Positions 26,374 to 36,887 are shown, numbered from the stretch's first letter. The stretch: 55,398 nt of DNA from Halanaerobium congolense (GCF_004366375.1 NZ_SOEF01000015.1:9115-64512), one strand, 5' to 3'. Numbers and translations: made by a program. The notes: generated from the sequence alone by a model not told the origin.

Positions 26374-27450
26374 CTATAAACAGTCGCCCAGACCTTCATC
26401 TGCTAGTATTTTTCTGATCTCTTTTACTTCTTGGGCTCTATTTTTGTCACAAATTAAAATTGCATCTTCTGTATCTACTATCACTACATCATCAAGTCCA
26501 ATGGTAGTTACTACTTTATTTGGACTGTGAATAATAGAATTAGTAGTATCTATACCATAATGTTTACCGACGACTACATTACCGTTATCATCTATTTTTT
26601 TGATTCTCTCCAGCGCAGGCCAACTGCCAAGATCATCCCAACCAAAAGAACTAGGGATAACAAAAATGTCATCTGCTTTTTCCATGATTCCATAATCTAT
26701 AGATACACTTTCCATCTGCTTAAATTCATTTTTTATAACTTTCTGTTCTAAATCTGTTCCCAAAGCATTTTTTATATTTGCTAAAGACTTATACATTTCA
26801 GGTAAATATTTCTCTATATTATATAAAATACTATCCAGTCGCCAGATAAACATTCCACTGTTCCAGAGATAATTACCATCATTGAGAAATTCTTTAGCAG
26901 TATCTAAATCAGGTTTTTCAGTAAAGTTTTGAACTTCAAATACCTGATCTCCATCTATTGTATGCAAGTGATCACCATAATGAATATATCCATAGCCTGT
27001 TTCTGGATGAGTTGGCTTAATACCTAAAGTAACAAGATTTTTGCCAGTTGCAGCAGTCATTACTGCTTTAGATAAAATATCCACAAATTTCTTTTCATCT
27101 TTTATTAAATGATCTGCAGGTAAAACAATCATTGTTGAGCCCGGATATTTGTTTTCGATCACCACTGATGATAGGCCTATACAAGCAGCAGTATTCCTTT
27201 TCATTGGTTCTACTATTATGTTTTCTTTTGGTATACCATCCAGCTGTTTCTTGATTGCTTTTTGGTAGGCTTCATTAGTTGCAATAAATACCTGTTCTAA
27301 GGGAACAAGTCCACTTATTCTTTCTACAGTTTCCTGCAGCATTGTTTTTTTTTCATCATTTAATTTTAAAAACTGCTTAGGATTATCTTTTCTGCTTAAG
27401 GGCCAGAATCTTGTTCCTTCTCCACCAGCCATAATTAATGCTGTTATCAT
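26374..27450 (-). CDS. manC: Mannose-1-phosphate guanylyltransferase
   Basis: 358 residues, the short form without the C-terminal isomerase domain. It makes GDP-mannose from GTP and mannose-1-phosphate. Motifs are LIMAGGEGTRFWPLSRKDNP with the nucleotide-binding loop, PKQFLKL, VLPADHLIKDE and FTEKPDLDTAKEFL. The ATG at 27450 is preferred (GGAGTG 7 bases upstream); an upstream in-frame start adds five residues. The GDP-mannose could feed one of the glycosyltransferases in the locus. Confidence 0.9.
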   Translation of the reverse strand: MITALIMAGGEGTRFWPLSRKDNPKQFLKLNDEKKTMLQETVERISGLVPLEQVFIATNEAYQKAIKKQLDGIPKENIIVEPMKRNTAACIGLSSVVIENKYPGSTMIVLPADHLIKDEKKFVDILSKAVMTAATGKNLVTLGIKPTHPETGYGYIHYGDHLHTIDGDQVFEVQNFTEKPDLDTAKEFLNDGNYLWNSGMFIWRLDSILYNIEKYLPEMYKSLANIKNALGTDLEQKVIKNEFKQMESVSIDYGIMEKADDIFVIPSSFGWDDLGSWPALERIKKIDDNGNVVVGKHYGIDTTNSIIHSPNKVVTTIGLDDVVIVDTEDAILICDKNRAQEVKEIRKILADEGLGDCL

Positions 27451-27480
27451 TTGAAACCACTCCAAATATTTATATATTAC

Positions 27481-28623
27481 CTAGTGTAATAATGATTCAT
27501 AAAAAGCTGTTGTTTTTTTGCCAATATCTTTCCAGGAATAATACTGTTTAATTTTAGTCCATAATTCCTCATTATTTTTTATTTTTCTAATTTCATTTCC
27601 GTTGTTAATAATTTCTCTCAAACAGTTCTTTAACTCAGATTTAGTTGGTTCAATAACCCAGCCAATTTTTCCAACCTCGAAAGGGTCAGTTAATCCACCT
27701 CGGTCGGAAACTAGAACTGGTTTTTCTTCAGCTAATACAGATAATAACACACCACTTTGAGAGATGTTCAAATATGGAAGTAAGATCACGTCTGCAACTT
27801 TCATATATGCAGCAAAATTATCTAAAGGTAGAAATCTAATATCAGTAATTACATTATTATAATTACTTATCTCTTCTATTCTATTTTTTAGTTGATCATT
27901 TTTACAAGAACCAGTAATTAATAAAATAATATCTTCATTACTATTTAAAAATTCATTTTCTTCCCATAAATCTAATAATAAATCTATACCCTTATTTTTT
28001 CTAATAGATCCAATAAACCCCAAAACAATCTTGTCATTTAAATTATTATTTTTATAAAATTCATTTTTAATTTTATTAGTATTATTTTCATCATAATTTA
28101 ATTCTAATAATCCATGAGGTATAACTTTAATTTTATCATTATATATATTAAATCGATCTATGATTTCTTCTTTTGATCTATTAGTATGGACTATAATACC
28201 ATCAACTAAGTTATAAATCTTATTATATATTTTTTTATATTTATTGCCAGTATCATGAGGTAATACATTATGAGCGGTAAAAACAATTCTGCTTTTCGGT
28301 AATAACATTTTAATTGTCTTTAGCAAGATATAGTCTAAAATAGGTAATCTAAACCACTGAAAATGAATAATATCTGGTTTATTATTTTTTAATATAAATA
28401 ATAATTTTATCTGAGCAATTAAATAACTAAAGAATTTAAAAACATGCTTTTTATCACTGTAATTATATATTGATTTAAACTTAAAATTTGAAATAGTCTT
28501 TTCCTCAAACTTACTATTTCCTAATAATATTTTTTCTTTAAAATTGACATTTTTTAAAAGATTTTTATCATAAAGTTCTAAATTGCTATATGATTGAGGA
28601 TCAATTAATATAATATTATTCAT
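27481..28623 (-). CDS. Glycosyltransferase family 4
   Basis: 380 residues, GT-B fold. The N-terminal half includes DIIHFQWFRLPILDYILL and IVFTAHNVLPHDTG. The donor half has VLGFIGSIRKNKGIDLLLDL, YMKVADVILLPYLNISQSGV and EEKPVLVSDRGGLTD. The sugar is not known. Its start overlaps the end of the polymerase gene by 8 bases. The genes run together in one transcript. Confidence 0.83.
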   Translation of the reverse strand: MNNIILIDPQSYSNLELYDKNLLKNVNFKEKILLGNSKFEEKTISNFKFKSIYNYSDKKHVFKFFSYLIAQIKLLFILKNNKPDIIHFQWFRLPILDYILLKTIKMLLPKSRIVFTAHNVLPHDTGNKYKKIYNKIYNLVDGIIVHTNRSKEEIIDRFNIYNDKIKVIPHGLLELNYDENNTNKIKNEFYKNNNLNDKIVLGFIGSIRKNKGIDLLLDLWEENEFLNSNEDIILLITGSCKNDQLKNRIEEISNYNNVITDIRFLPLDNFAAYMKVADVILLPYLNISQSGVLLSVLAEEKPVLVSDRGGLTDPFEVGKIGWVIEPTKSELKNCLREIINNGNEIRKIKNNEELWTKIKQYYSWKDIGKKTTAFYESLLH

Positions 28624-29815
28624 TAAATTTCACCTTTCGAATATTTATACTTAAAGTATAAATTATAAAATAAAAAGCAACACCAACAAATGAAGTTATA
28701 AGCATCCTATTGGCAAAGTAATTTCCAAAAAAAGAAAAATCAATAAAAGATAAAAAAATCAAATAAAGTGAATACATAAAATAATTAATCCTTGAATAAT
28801 AACCAGTTATTAAAATCATTAAATTAATGAATATTATAAACACAATTACACCCAAATATCCTAAATCAAGATAGGGTTTAAGAAAAATTGTACCTACATT
28901 TGAACTTCTTTCATCTCCAAAGTTATATCTAACAGATTTTAAATTTTCTTTAGTTGAGATTTGCATAAAATCTAAAAATGGGTATAATAAATAAGATTCT
29001 TTTATATTATTAACATTGATAATATTTTCTGACATATGATATGAGAAACCTTCAAAAGAAGAAGTCAAATATAAATATATTTTTTCAATTATATTTATTT
29101 CTACACCAGCAGTATAATAAAATGAATAACTAAAAACAAACAATAAAATCACACTCAAGAAAATAACAAATAAAGTCTTAAAGTAATTAATTTTATTAAA
29201 TCTTTCATAAAACATATGGAAACAAACCATCATTAATAATAGTATGCCCCCCTTTCTATTATCTGCAATTAAAATAATAAATGATGTTACAATATATAAA
29301 TTTAAATATTTAAATTTATAATTATATATTTTAAAATATATTAAATTAATAAAAGAAACAAAATTAAGTGTACGGAAGTTACCAATAAAAGGATTTATAT
29401 ATAAATTAGTTTCTAAATAATAAGGATATTTAGTATACAAGGTAATAATGTTAATTAAATTTTTGTCATTTAATAAAATATAATAAGAAAAAATTAAAAG
29501 AATAACGTTTATAATAACAGTTATTTTTGTGCAATTATATAAAATTTTTGGATGTTTTAAATATACAGTGTTCACTTTAGAAATTGATGTATTAAAGAAA
29601 AAATATACAATAACAAAAAAAGAAAAGATAATTAACAAAACAAAAATATTGCTTTTATATAGAGAATGATTTTTATAAAATGTATTCCAATTTAAATAAT
29701 AAAAAAATAAAGAAAATAAAAAAAACAAGACAAAAGTGTATCTATGATATCTAACCGGTTTCTCTAATAATAAAATAATCCCTAATAATACTAATAGACC
29801 TAAAGCAAATATCAT
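28616..29815 (-). CDS. Wzy-like polysaccharide polymerase
   Basis: 399 residues with roughly ten to twelve hydrophobic segments and a larger extracytoplasmic loop near the middle. It has low sequence conservation, as usual for O-antigen/repeat-unit polymerases. The segment NKNLINIITLYTKYPYYLET and the loop with LKSVRYNFGDERSSNVGTIF fit this group. It would polymerise lipid-linked repeat units on the outer face of the membrane. It is placed between two glycosyltransferases with 4- and 8-base overlaps. An O-antigen ligase-like protein is the alternative. Confidence 0.7.
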   Translation of the reverse strand: MIFALGLLVLLGIILLLEKPVRYHRYTFVLFFLFSLFFYYLNWNTFYKNHSLYKSNIFVLLIIFSFFVIVYFFFNTSISKVNTVYLKHPKILYNCTKITVIINVILLIFSYYILLNDKNLINIITLYTKYPYYLETNLYINPFIGNFRTLNFVSFINLIYFKIYNYKFKYLNLYIVTSFIILIADNRKGGILLLMMVCFHMFYERFNKINYFKTLFVIFLSVILLFVFSYSFYYTAGVEINIIEKIYLYLTSSFEGFSYHMSENIINVNNIKESYLLYPFLDFMQISTKENLKSVRYNFGDERSSNVGTIFLKPYLDLGYLGVIVFIIFINLMILITGYYSRINYFMYSLYLIFLSFIDFSFFGNYFANRMLITSFVGVAFYFIIYTLSINIRKVKFNE

Positions 29816-30855
29816 TTTTTATCACTCTCATACTTTCCAAAATTACTAAAATAATAGTCATAAAAACCTTTTAACATCATTTTTATGTTATCATATTCAC
29901 CTGAAATTAACCATTGAGTTAATCTAACTAATCTAGTTATTATAAAAAATATATTAAAAGTAACTGAATAGATAATGTTAGGACTATTTTTTTTCATGAA
30001 CAGTAATCTATTTCTAGTAAAATAATAAGATAAAATTGGATTTGTTTTCCCAACTGAAGCAGAAACTTTATGATATATTTTTGAATTCGGACAAAACAGC
30101 AAGTCTAAATTATGATTTCTAATCTTAGCTGAAAAATCATCATCTTCATAATACAAAAAATAATCTTCATCTAATTTCAATAAATCTTGATCTTTCAATA
30201 AGTTCGTATTTAAAAGCATACAACATCCAGTTAAAAAATCTGTTTTAATAGGTTTCTCTAAACTCTTTGCCATAGCAGTATAATCAATATTCAATCCCAA
30301 ACCTTTATACCAGTTTCGTCTCCCTTTATAAAACCATATCTTTTTTTTCTCAGGATACTTATAAATCGCAGGTGCACTTGCTGCTGAATTATTTCCTTCT
30401 AGACATTCAACTAAATGATCTAAAAAATTATTTTCGACTAATGTATCATTATTTAATAATAATATGTAATCTGAATTAAATTTTAGAGAATACTCAATTC
30501 CAATATTGTTTCCACCAGCAAATCCTAAATTTTTATTAGATTTAATCAAAGTGATTTTTGAAAAAAAATCATTTACACCTATTTTCTTTTTTGACTTTTC
30601 ACTATCATTTTGATTATATTCATGAACTTTCAAATTATCTTTTTTATAACTAAAATTTGTAACTTTTCGAATACCAGATAACTGATTTTTGCACCAATTA
30701 TCTATATTTAAAAAGGATTCATCAGTAGAATTATTATCTACAACCACTATATTATAGTTAGGATATGTAATACAACGTAAAGATTCTAAACATTCAATTG
30801 TATCTTTTACGCCATTATAGTTTAATAAAATTATATTGACCTTAGGATAATTCAT
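29812..30855 (-). CDS. Glycosyltransferase family 2 (rhamnosyltransferase-like)
   Basis: 347 residues, GT-A fold. It shows VNIILLNYNGVKDTIECLES, NIVVVDNNSTDES, LGFAGGNNIGIEY and ILLLNNDTLVENNF, with the NND metal-binding motif, followed by YFLYYEDDDFSAKIRN (ED catalytic region). This group includes rhamnosyltransferases, fitting the rfbABCD genes next door. The C-terminus carries a hydrophobic segment (YSVTFNIFFIITRLVRL), probably peripheral to the membrane. It starts 88 bp after rfbD. Confidence 0.85.
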   Translation of the reverse strand: MNYPKVNIILLNYNGVKDTIECLESLRCITYPNYNIVVVDNNSTDESFLNIDNWCKNQLSGIRKVTNFSYKKDNLKVHEYNQNDSEKSKKKIGVNDFFSKITLIKSNKNLGFAGGNNIGIEYSLKFNSDYILLLNNDTLVENNFLDHLVECLEGNNSAASAPAIYKYPEKKKIWFYKGRRNWYKGLGLNIDYTAMAKSLEKPIKTDFLTGCCMLLNTNLLKDQDLLKLDEDYFLYYEDDDFSAKIRNHNLDLLFCPNSKIYHKVSASVGKTNPILSYYFTRNRLLFMKKNSPNIIYSVTFNIFFIITRLVRLTQWLISGEYDNIKMMLKGFYDYYFSNFGKYESDKK

Positions 30856-30943
30856 TTAATCCACCTGCAAATTTAATTATAGAAAGTGTTTTATAGTTTT
30901 TTATCACTAACTAAAATTTAATATTTTAATACAATTTAAACTT

Positions 30944-31795
30944 TCATATTATAAATTCCTTATTAGTTTTAATAAATTTATAAATGGCTTTTTTGAAATT
31001 AACTAAATGCTCAAATTTATTATTCAAACTAAATTTACTTAATCTAGAATTTTTGGGCCTTTTAGCCTCGGTCTCAAACATTTGACTATTAATGGGCTTA
31101 ACTTTGACATCCATATTTGAAGCCTCAAATATTAACTTAGCAAACTCATACCAACTACAAAAACCTTCATTAGTTGCATGATAAGCCCCATATTTATCAG
31201 TTTTGATCATCTCAACAATAAGCTTTGCTAAATCACCAGTATAAGTAGGTGAACCATATTGATCAGCAACAACTGATATTTCGTCTCTTTCTTTTCCTAG
31301 TTCAAGCATTGTTTTAACAAAATTATCACCATGTGCTCCGAAAACCCAAGAAGTTCTTACAATGAAATACTTATCTAATAATTTCTGTACTTCCTGTTCT
31401 CCCTGATATTTTGTTTCTCCATAATAATTAATTGGATTAGGTTGATCAGTCACTTTAAAAGGTTCTTCACCTTGACCATCAAATACGTAATCTGTGCTTA
31501 TATAAAGCATTTTTGCACCTAACTCTTTAGCTGCTTCAGCTGCATATTTAGTTCCTTCTACATTCACCTTATAACACAACTCTCTTTCTACTTCAGCCTG
31601 ATCAACATCCGTATAAGCAGCACAATGAACTATTACATCTGGCTTATAATCTAATATAAATTCTTTAGTTTCATTTTCATTTGTTAAATCAAAATCTTCT
31701 TTATCTACACCTATATGTTCTATATTTAATTCTTTTAATTTTTTAACTACATCATAACCAAGCTGTCCATCAGCACCAGTAACTAAAACTTTCAT
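30944..31795 (-). CDS. rfbD: dTDP-4-dehydrorhamnose reductase
   Basis: 283 residues, last step of dTDP-L-rhamnose synthesis, NAD(P)H-dependent. It shows VLVTGADGQLGYDVVKKL, HCAAYTDVDQAEVE, YISTDYVFDGQGEEPF and the catalytic YGETKYQGE, plus RTSWVFGAHGDNFVKTM. It shares one base with the end of rfbB, so the two are coupled. Confidence 0.93.
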   Translation of the reverse strand: MKVLVTGADGQLGYDVVKKLKELNIEHIGVDKEDFDLTNENETKEFILDYKPDVIVHCAAYTDVDQAEVERELCYKVNVEGTKYAAEAAKELGAKMLYISTDYVFDGQGEEPFKVTDQPNPINYYGETKYQGEQEVQKLLDKYFIVRTSWVFGAHGDNFVKTMLELGKERDEISVVADQYGSPTYTGDLAKLIVEMIKTDKYGAYHATNEGFCSWYEFAKLIFEASNMDVKVKPINSQMFETEAKRPKNSRLSKFSLNNKFEHLVNFKKAIYKFIKTNKEFII

Positions 31796-32826
31796 TAGTT
31801 AGTCACCTGCTTATCTTTATAAATTCTTTGATAATAATTCTTATAATCACCACTAAGAATATTCTTCCACCATTCTTTATTATCAAGATACCATTGAATT
31901 GTCTTTTTGATTCCTTCATCAAATAAAATAGTTGGTTCCCAGCCAAGTTCATTGCTAATTTTAGTTGGATCAATAGCGTATCTTAAATCATGGCCGGCTC
32001 TATCTTTAACAAAAGTAATTAAAGATTCAGGTTTATTAAGTTCATCAAGAATAGTTTTAACTACTTCTAGGTTACTTCTTTCATTATGACCACCTATATT
32101 ATAAACTTTACCTTCTTTACCTTCATGTAAAATTAAATCAATAGCTCTGCAGTGGTCTTCAACATATAACCAATCTCTAATATTTTTCCCTTTACCATAA
32201 ACAGGTAACTCTTCTTCTAATAAAGCCTTAGAAATCATCAAAGGTATTAACTTTTCTGGAAACTGATAAGGACCATAGTTATTAGAACATCTTGAAATAG
32301 TTATTGGAAGTCCAAATGTTCTATGATAAGCTTCTACTAACAAGTCAGCTGAAGCTTTAGAAGCCGAATATGGTGAAGATGTTGTTATTGAGGTTTCTTC
32401 AGTAAACATTAATTCTGGTTTATCTAACGGCAAATCACCATATACTTCATCTGTTGATACCTGATGGAACCTTTCGATTCCATATTCTCTGCAGGCATCC
32501 ATTAAAACTTGAGTCCCCATAATATTAGTTTCTAAAAATATTCCTGGATCCTCAATTGAACGATCAACATGAGATTCAGCAGCAAAGTTAACTACCATAT
32601 CAAAATTCTCTTCTTCAAATAAATCAAAAATTAAATCTCTATCCCTAATATCACCTTTAACAAATCTAAAATTATCATTGTTCATTACTGGTTCTAAAGT
32701 TTTTAAGTTACCAGCATAGGTTAAAGCATCTAGACAGACAATTCTGTAATCAGGATGTTTGTCAAGCATATAAAATATGAAGTTGCTGCCGATAAAACCA
32801 GCTCCACCAGTTACTAAAATATTCAT
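31795..32826 (-). CDS. rfbB: dTDP-glucose 4,6-dehydratase
   Basis: 343 residues, second step of the rhamnose pathway. It is an NAD-dependent SDR enzyme: NILVTGGAGFIGSNFIFYML, NFAAESHVDRSIEDP, VSTDEVYGDLP and the catalytic YSASKASADLLV. The start ATG 32826 has GCGAGG upstream. It is complete. Confidence 0.94.
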   Translation of the reverse strand: MNILVTGGAGFIGSNFIFYMLDKHPDYRIVCLDALTYAGNLKTLEPVMNNDNFRFVKGDIRDRDLIFDLFEEENFDMVVNFAAESHVDRSIEDPGIFLETNIMGTQVLMDACREYGIERFHQVSTDEVYGDLPLDKPELMFTEETSITTSSPYSASKASADLLVEAYHRTFGLPITISRCSNNYGPYQFPEKLIPLMISKALLEEELPVYGKGKNIRDWLYVEDHCRAIDLILHEGKEGKVYNIGGHNERSNLEVVKTILDELNKPESLITFVKDRAGHDLRYAIDPTKISNELGWEPTILFDEGIKKTIQWYLDNKEWWKNILSGDYKNYYQRIYKDKQVTN

Positions 32827-32846
32827 CTATTTAAACCTCGCTTAAT

Positions 32847-33398
32847 TTAATATTTAAAATTGCAATCGCTATTGACTAATAAAGGTGCATTCTTATCTTT
32901 TTCTGATAAGATAGGATTATCTATTCCCCAGCCAACATTTATTTCAGGATCATCAAATCTTATACTCCTGTCATATTCAGGAGCATAAGATTCATCAACT
33001 TTATACTGTACTTCAGAATTATCACTTAAAGTTAAAAATCCATGAGCAAAACCTTTAGGTATTAAGAACTGTTTTTTGTTTTCAGCACTTAATTCTACTC
33101 CAAACCATTTTTTATATGTAGGTGAACCTTCTCTTAAATCAACCGCAACATCATAAATACTACCTCTGGTACATCTAACTAATTTAGTCTGTGCTCTAGG
33201 AGATAGTTGAAAATGAAGTCCTCTTAAAACTCCTTTTTCTTTTGATAAAGAGTGATTATCCTGAATAAATTCTATCTCAAGACCATTATTTTTAAATTTT
33301 ATAGCTGAATAACTTTCTGTGAACCAGCCTCGATTATCTTCATAAATTTTAGTCTCTATTATGTACAAATCTTCAATTTCAGTTTTTATTACTTTCAT
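32847..33398 (-). CDS. rfbC: dTDP-4-dehydrorhamnose 3,5-epimerase
   Basis: 183 residues, cupin-fold epimerase. The signature is FIQDNHSLSKEKGVLRGLHF, then VRCTRGSIYDVAVDLREGSP and IPKGFAHGFLTLSDNSEVQY, with the catalytic His of RGLHF and the Tyr later (VQYKV). It lies between rfbB and rfbA with short gaps. The start has GAGGTG upstream. Confidence 0.94.
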   Translation of the reverse strand: MKVIKTEIEDLYIIETKIYEDNRGWFTESYSAIKFKNNGLEIEFIQDNHSLSKEKGVLRGLHFQLSPRAQTKLVRCTRGSIYDVAVDLREGSPTYKKWFGVELSAENKKQFLIPKGFAHGFLTLSDNSEVQYKVDESYAPEYDRSIRFDDPEINVGWGIDNPILSEKDKNAPLLVNSDCNFKY

Positions 33399-33411
33399 AC
33401 TGCACCTCTAA

Positions 33412-34302
33412 TTAATATCTTATTTTATCTTCAGCTACTTTTTTAAGAAACTGTCCATAAGGAGAATTACCATATTTCTCAGCTGATTCTAATAAAGTTT
33501 CTTTATCTATCCAGTTATTTCTATAGGCTATTTCTTCTAAAGCAGAAATTTTAATTCCCTGACGGTGTTCTATTGTTCTTACAAATTCTGCTGCTTCCAA
33601 AAGGGTATCCATTTTACCAGTATCCAACCAGGCAAAACCCCTACCTAATAGCTGAACATCAAGATCTCCTTCTTCTAAATATTTCCTGTTTAGATCAGTT
33701 ATCTCGAGTTCTCCCCTATCACTTGGCTCTAAATTCTTAGCATAATCAACAACTCTGTTATCATAAAAATATAATCCAGTAACTGCATAATTTGATTTTG
33801 GATTATCAGGCTTCTCTTCTATAGAAGTAACCTGTCCCTCTTCATCAAAATCAACTATGCCAAAACGTTCTGGATCATCTACATAATAACCAAAAACTGT
33901 GGCTCTATCTTCATTATTAACTGCTTCTTTAAGTAAAGAAGTTAAATGATTACCATAGAAGATATTGTCTCCTAAAATCATTGCAACATCATCATCACCA
34001 ATAAATTCTTCCCCAATTATAAAAGCTTGAGCAAGTCCATCAGGTGAAGGTTGTACTTCATAACTTAATTCTATACCAAACTGACTTCCGTCTCCCAATA
34101 ATTCTTCAAAACGCGGTAAGTCTTCTGGAGTAGAAATAATTAATATTTCTTGAATTCCAGCTAGCATTAGAATTGATAATGGATAATATATCATTGGTTT
34201 ATCATATACCGGTAATAATTGTTTGCTTGTTACTAATGTTAATGGATATAATCTTGTTCCTGATCCACCTGCAAGTATTATTCCTTTTGTTTTTTTAGAC
34301 AT
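33412..34302 (-). CDS. rfbA: Glucose-1-phosphate thymidylyltransferase
   Basis: 296 residues, first step of the dTDP-rhamnose pathway and its feedback-regulated entry. It shows [55 protein letters not shown] and [16 protein letters not shown]. It is full length; AGGAGG lies 8 bases before the ATG. Confidence 0.94.
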   Translation of the reverse strand: MSKKTKGIILAGGSGTRLYPLTLVTSKQLLPVYDKPMIYYPLSILMLAGIQEILIISTPEDLPRFEELLGDGSQFGIELSYEVQPSPDGLAQAFIIGEEFIGDDDVAMILGDNIFYGNHLTSLLKEAVNNEDRATVFGYYVDDPERFGIVDFDEEGQVTSIEEKPDNPKSNYAVTGLYFYDNRVVDYAKNLEPSDRGELEITDLNRKYLEEGDLDVQLLGRGFAWLDTGKMDTLLEAAEFVRTIEHRQGIKISALEEIAYRNNWIDKETLLESAEKYGNSPYGQFLKKVAEDKIRY

Positions 34303-34326
34303 TCAAATGATCCTCCTATAAATTAA

Positions 34327-35700
34327 TTATAAATCCCCTTTGTTTTTGAATTCATTAATTAAACCCATGAATTCTGATTTATAAAAACCAAATACTAAAA
34401 TCAATAATCCAACACTAAAAACTATAGTTCCAACTAAAAGACTAACTAAATTACTAGAATATATGAATAAAACAACAAAAATAACTAAATATAAAACTTC
34501 CTTTAAGCTAACAAATAATGTTTCAAAATGTCTAGAAGAAAAATAAAACCAGATATAAAAAGAAATCGTTGTTGCTATAGCAATTGCAATATTATTACCA
34601 AATACTGTGAGAGCAATAAAATTTAAAATAACAGATATTAAAAGCATAGAAAAAACTGTTTTTACATATAATTTATCACTTTTTCTCACTTTATAAAGAT
34701 TAACATATAATGCTTTAATAGTAATCAGAGCTGGAAACCCAGCAAAGATAATTGCAATAATATTTAAAGCCGGTATATGTTTTGGTATGAAATTATTAAC
34801 TATGAATGAAAAAAGAAAATATGAACTACTAGCAAAAGAAGCAATAATAATAAAATAACTCTTTAATTTCTGTAAAATTTTATCATTACTATTACGAGAT
34901 AAATAAGGATAAAAAACTTTTGTTATAGAGTTAATAAATATATTAATCATTGCCATCATAGACATAGCAAAAGAATAAAATGCAAAATCAGAAGTTGTTA
35001 ATGCTAATTTCACAAACCATCTATCAATAGAATAAAATGCAATCGATGATAAATTGCCGAGCATAATAAAAAAACCAATATTAAATATACTTTTTATTTC
35101 CTCAAAATCTACTGTTGTATCAACTGATTTTGTTAATTTATAAAAATTATATTCTAAAATAAGAAAGATAGATGTATAGGCAAACAACCTTATTATAATA
35201 AAAAGCCAATAGTTTTCAATTTTAAAAATAAAAATTACTGCCAGATTAGCAATTAACATTACAATTGGTGGAAAAATTAAGATTTTAGAGTAAATATCAA
35301 ATTTTCCGATTGCTTGATAGAAAAACTTATAAAAAGTGAGCAAATTAAATGGAATTATAGATAATGAAAATGCTAATAATATTTTATCATCTATAAAAAA
35401 TGAAGTGATAATAATAGCAATACTAATAATAAATTGAAAAACTAAGAAGAAATGGTGTTCTCCTTTTAATAAAGACTTATCCACTTCATCTTCATAAGAA
35501 CCACCATATTTTATAAACAATCCATCTGCTAATCCAAAATGCAAAATCCCTACATAACCCAAATATAAGGTGAACGTTTTAAAATAGGCATATTGATCTA
35601 AAGATAAAAAAGATGGTATAACTAATCCTGAAACTATTCCAACAGCTAAAGTTATTACATTAGAGCCAAAAACCTTAAATAAATCTTTTCTTAAATCCAA
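34327..35700 (-). CDS. Wzx-like polysaccharide flippase (MATE superfamily)
   Basis: 457 residues with about twelve to fourteen membrane helices. It begins LFKVFGSNVITLAVGIVSGL, typical of the Wzx/MVF flippases, which translocate lipid-linked repeat units across the membrane. It starts with TTG 35700-35698, supported by GGAGG 8 bases upstream. It is the first gene of the polysaccharide operon on this strand. The upstream ~145 bp are AT-rich with no clear promoter I can fix. Confidence 0.82.
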   Translation of the reverse strand: MDLRKDLFKVFGSNVITLAVGIVSGLVIPSFLSLDQYAYFKTFTLYLGYVGILHFGLADGLFIKYGGSYEDEVDKSLLKGEHHFFLVFQFIISIAIIITSFFIDDKILLAFSLSIIPFNLLTFYKFFYQAIGKFDIYSKILIFPPIVMLIANLAVIFIFKIENYWLFIIIRLFAYTSIFLILEYNFYKLTKSVDTTVDFEEIKSIFNIGFFIMLGNLSSIAFYSIDRWFVKLALTTSDFAFYSFAMSMMAMINIFINSITKVFYPYLSRNSNDKILQKLKSYFIIIASFASSSYFLFSFIVNNFIPKHIPALNIIAIIFAGFPALITIKALYVNLYKVRKSDKLYVKTVFSMLLISVILNFIALTVFGNNIAIAIATTISFYIWFYFSSRHFETLFVSLKEVLYLVIFVVLFIYSSNLVSLLVGTIVFSVGLLILVFGFYKSEFMGLINEFKNKGDL

Positions 35701-35845
35701 TTAAATATCCTCCAAATTCCATCCTCTAAACATAAAAAAATAGTTTTTTACATCAAAACCTCTCTCGAGATTTAAATATAAAAAACTAATTTATATATAT
35801 TATTTATATTCACTCTAAATCTCTGCCCCACTTCAACACAGTGTC

Positions 35846-36021
35846 CACTTTGTTGAGATCAAAGTGTATTGCTAAAAAAATAACCTGATCATGAACTTAT
35901 ATCATAGTTTTTTAAACCTCTACTCAATTCATCTTACTCATATGAAAACCTCGGTTCCAAAGATTTTCATACATATTCAATTGTCAACGTACCTGAGTTA
36001 AGATTTTATTTTGTGACATTG
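35846..36021. repeat. 176-bp dispersed repeat, copy 1
   Basis: It starts with a perfect inverted repeat (CACTTTG / CAAAGTG around a 7-base loop) and runs to GTGACATTGG. It matches 36888-37064 closely, with scattered substitutions and a one-base indel. The stretch 35701-36116 has no gene. Confidence 0.85.
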
Positions 36022-36116
36022 GATTTTATATCTCAGATAATAATTTTATGAATTTAAACTATCGTACTCATCAAATATATCATCAAATATTCTTTAAAAG
36101 TTGAATTTTGGTCTTC

Positions 36117-36269
36117 CTAAAATACCCATGAAGGGCCATAAGAATTAATATGCGGCACATTTGTAAAATGCCCATCAACAGCAGCTATAGAGTTCTCCCC
36201 ATTGGCCAACATTTCGTAGATGAAACTGGTATCTAAATATATTGATTCAGGTATTGTAATATTATCCAA
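36117..36269 (-). pseudogene. Truncated PIN-like toxin
   Basis: About 50 codons from TTG 36269. The protein opens with IPESIYLDTSFIYEMLANGE, the N-terminal beta-strand and first acidic residue of PIN-domain ribonucleases, and continues IAAVDGHFTNVP to a stop. A PIN domain needs about 130 residues with three or four acidic residues, so most of the fold is missing. It lies 30 bp after the 59-residue gene, its probable antitoxin. No upstream ribosome site is obvious. Confidence 0.6.
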
Positions 36270-36299
36270 ATTGTTCTTTCTTATTGAAAAAAAGGAGAT

Positions 36300-36479
36300 T
36301 TATTTTCCACAAGATTCCCCCCTCAATTCCTCTAAAGTTTTTTTCCATTTTCCATAATTTATTTTACAGTCATCTTGGAGAGCGAAAAGATTTTCTCTAA
36401 GCAATTTAATTCTTTGTTCTTTATTTTCAGGACCAATATTTTTCTTTTTTAACTGCTCTCTACAGAAAAATTTATTCAT
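36300..36479 (-). CDS. Small antitoxin-like protein before truncated PIN
   Basis: 59 residues starting MNKFFCREQLKKKNIGPENK and ending LRGESCGK. It is highly charged and helical. A strong ribosome site (AGGAG 8 bases before ATG 36479) supports expression. I recognise no family, but its position directly before a PIN-like fragment fits an antitoxin left without a functional toxin. A longer reading from 36515 would ignore the ribosome site. Confidence 0.55.
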   Translation of the reverse strand: MNKFFCREQLKKKNIGPENKEQRIKLLRENLFALQDDCKINYGKWKKTLEELRGESCGK

Positions 36480-36887
36480 AAAAACAAACTCCTTTATAAT
36501 TCGTATACACATCAATTAAGTCAGCATATTCTGATTCAAAAGAGTTAATTCCTTTTTCATTGAAATTCTGAAAACCATATCCTCCATTATCAATTTTTTG
36601 GACTTCAGGATAATTTTCAATTTAATATTGGTATTTCTACGGGCCAAAAGCATTATAAAACTGGATGGGAATTCCCCTATCGTCATTGGAACTTCAAAGC
36701 AAATGAGCACGAATTCGATAAAAGCAAAACTAAAAACAATTAAAAAAACCCCATCTCCTCTACGTAAATATCCCAAGTGTAACTTGAGACTTCGATTTGA
36801 CAGGACTTTATTATCTTATATAGTAAGTATAATCCTATCAAAACTGAAAATCAAGTACTCTATTAAAATTTTATAAATCCCTGCATT
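36480..36887. other. Degenerate stretch without a confident gene
   Basis: On the minus strand an 86-codon frame at 36516-36776 and a stretch in another frame (EVQKIDNGGYGFQNFNEKGI, ending CFYE at 36474) could be pieces of one gene broken by a frameshift. An opposing plus-strand frame at 36598-36876 is probably a shadow. I cannot assign a family. Confidence 0.3.

Noticed and set aside
36598-36876. 92-codon plus-strand ORF as a gene
   Set aside because: No ribosome site and no family; it lies opposite a degenerate minus-strand coding remnant.
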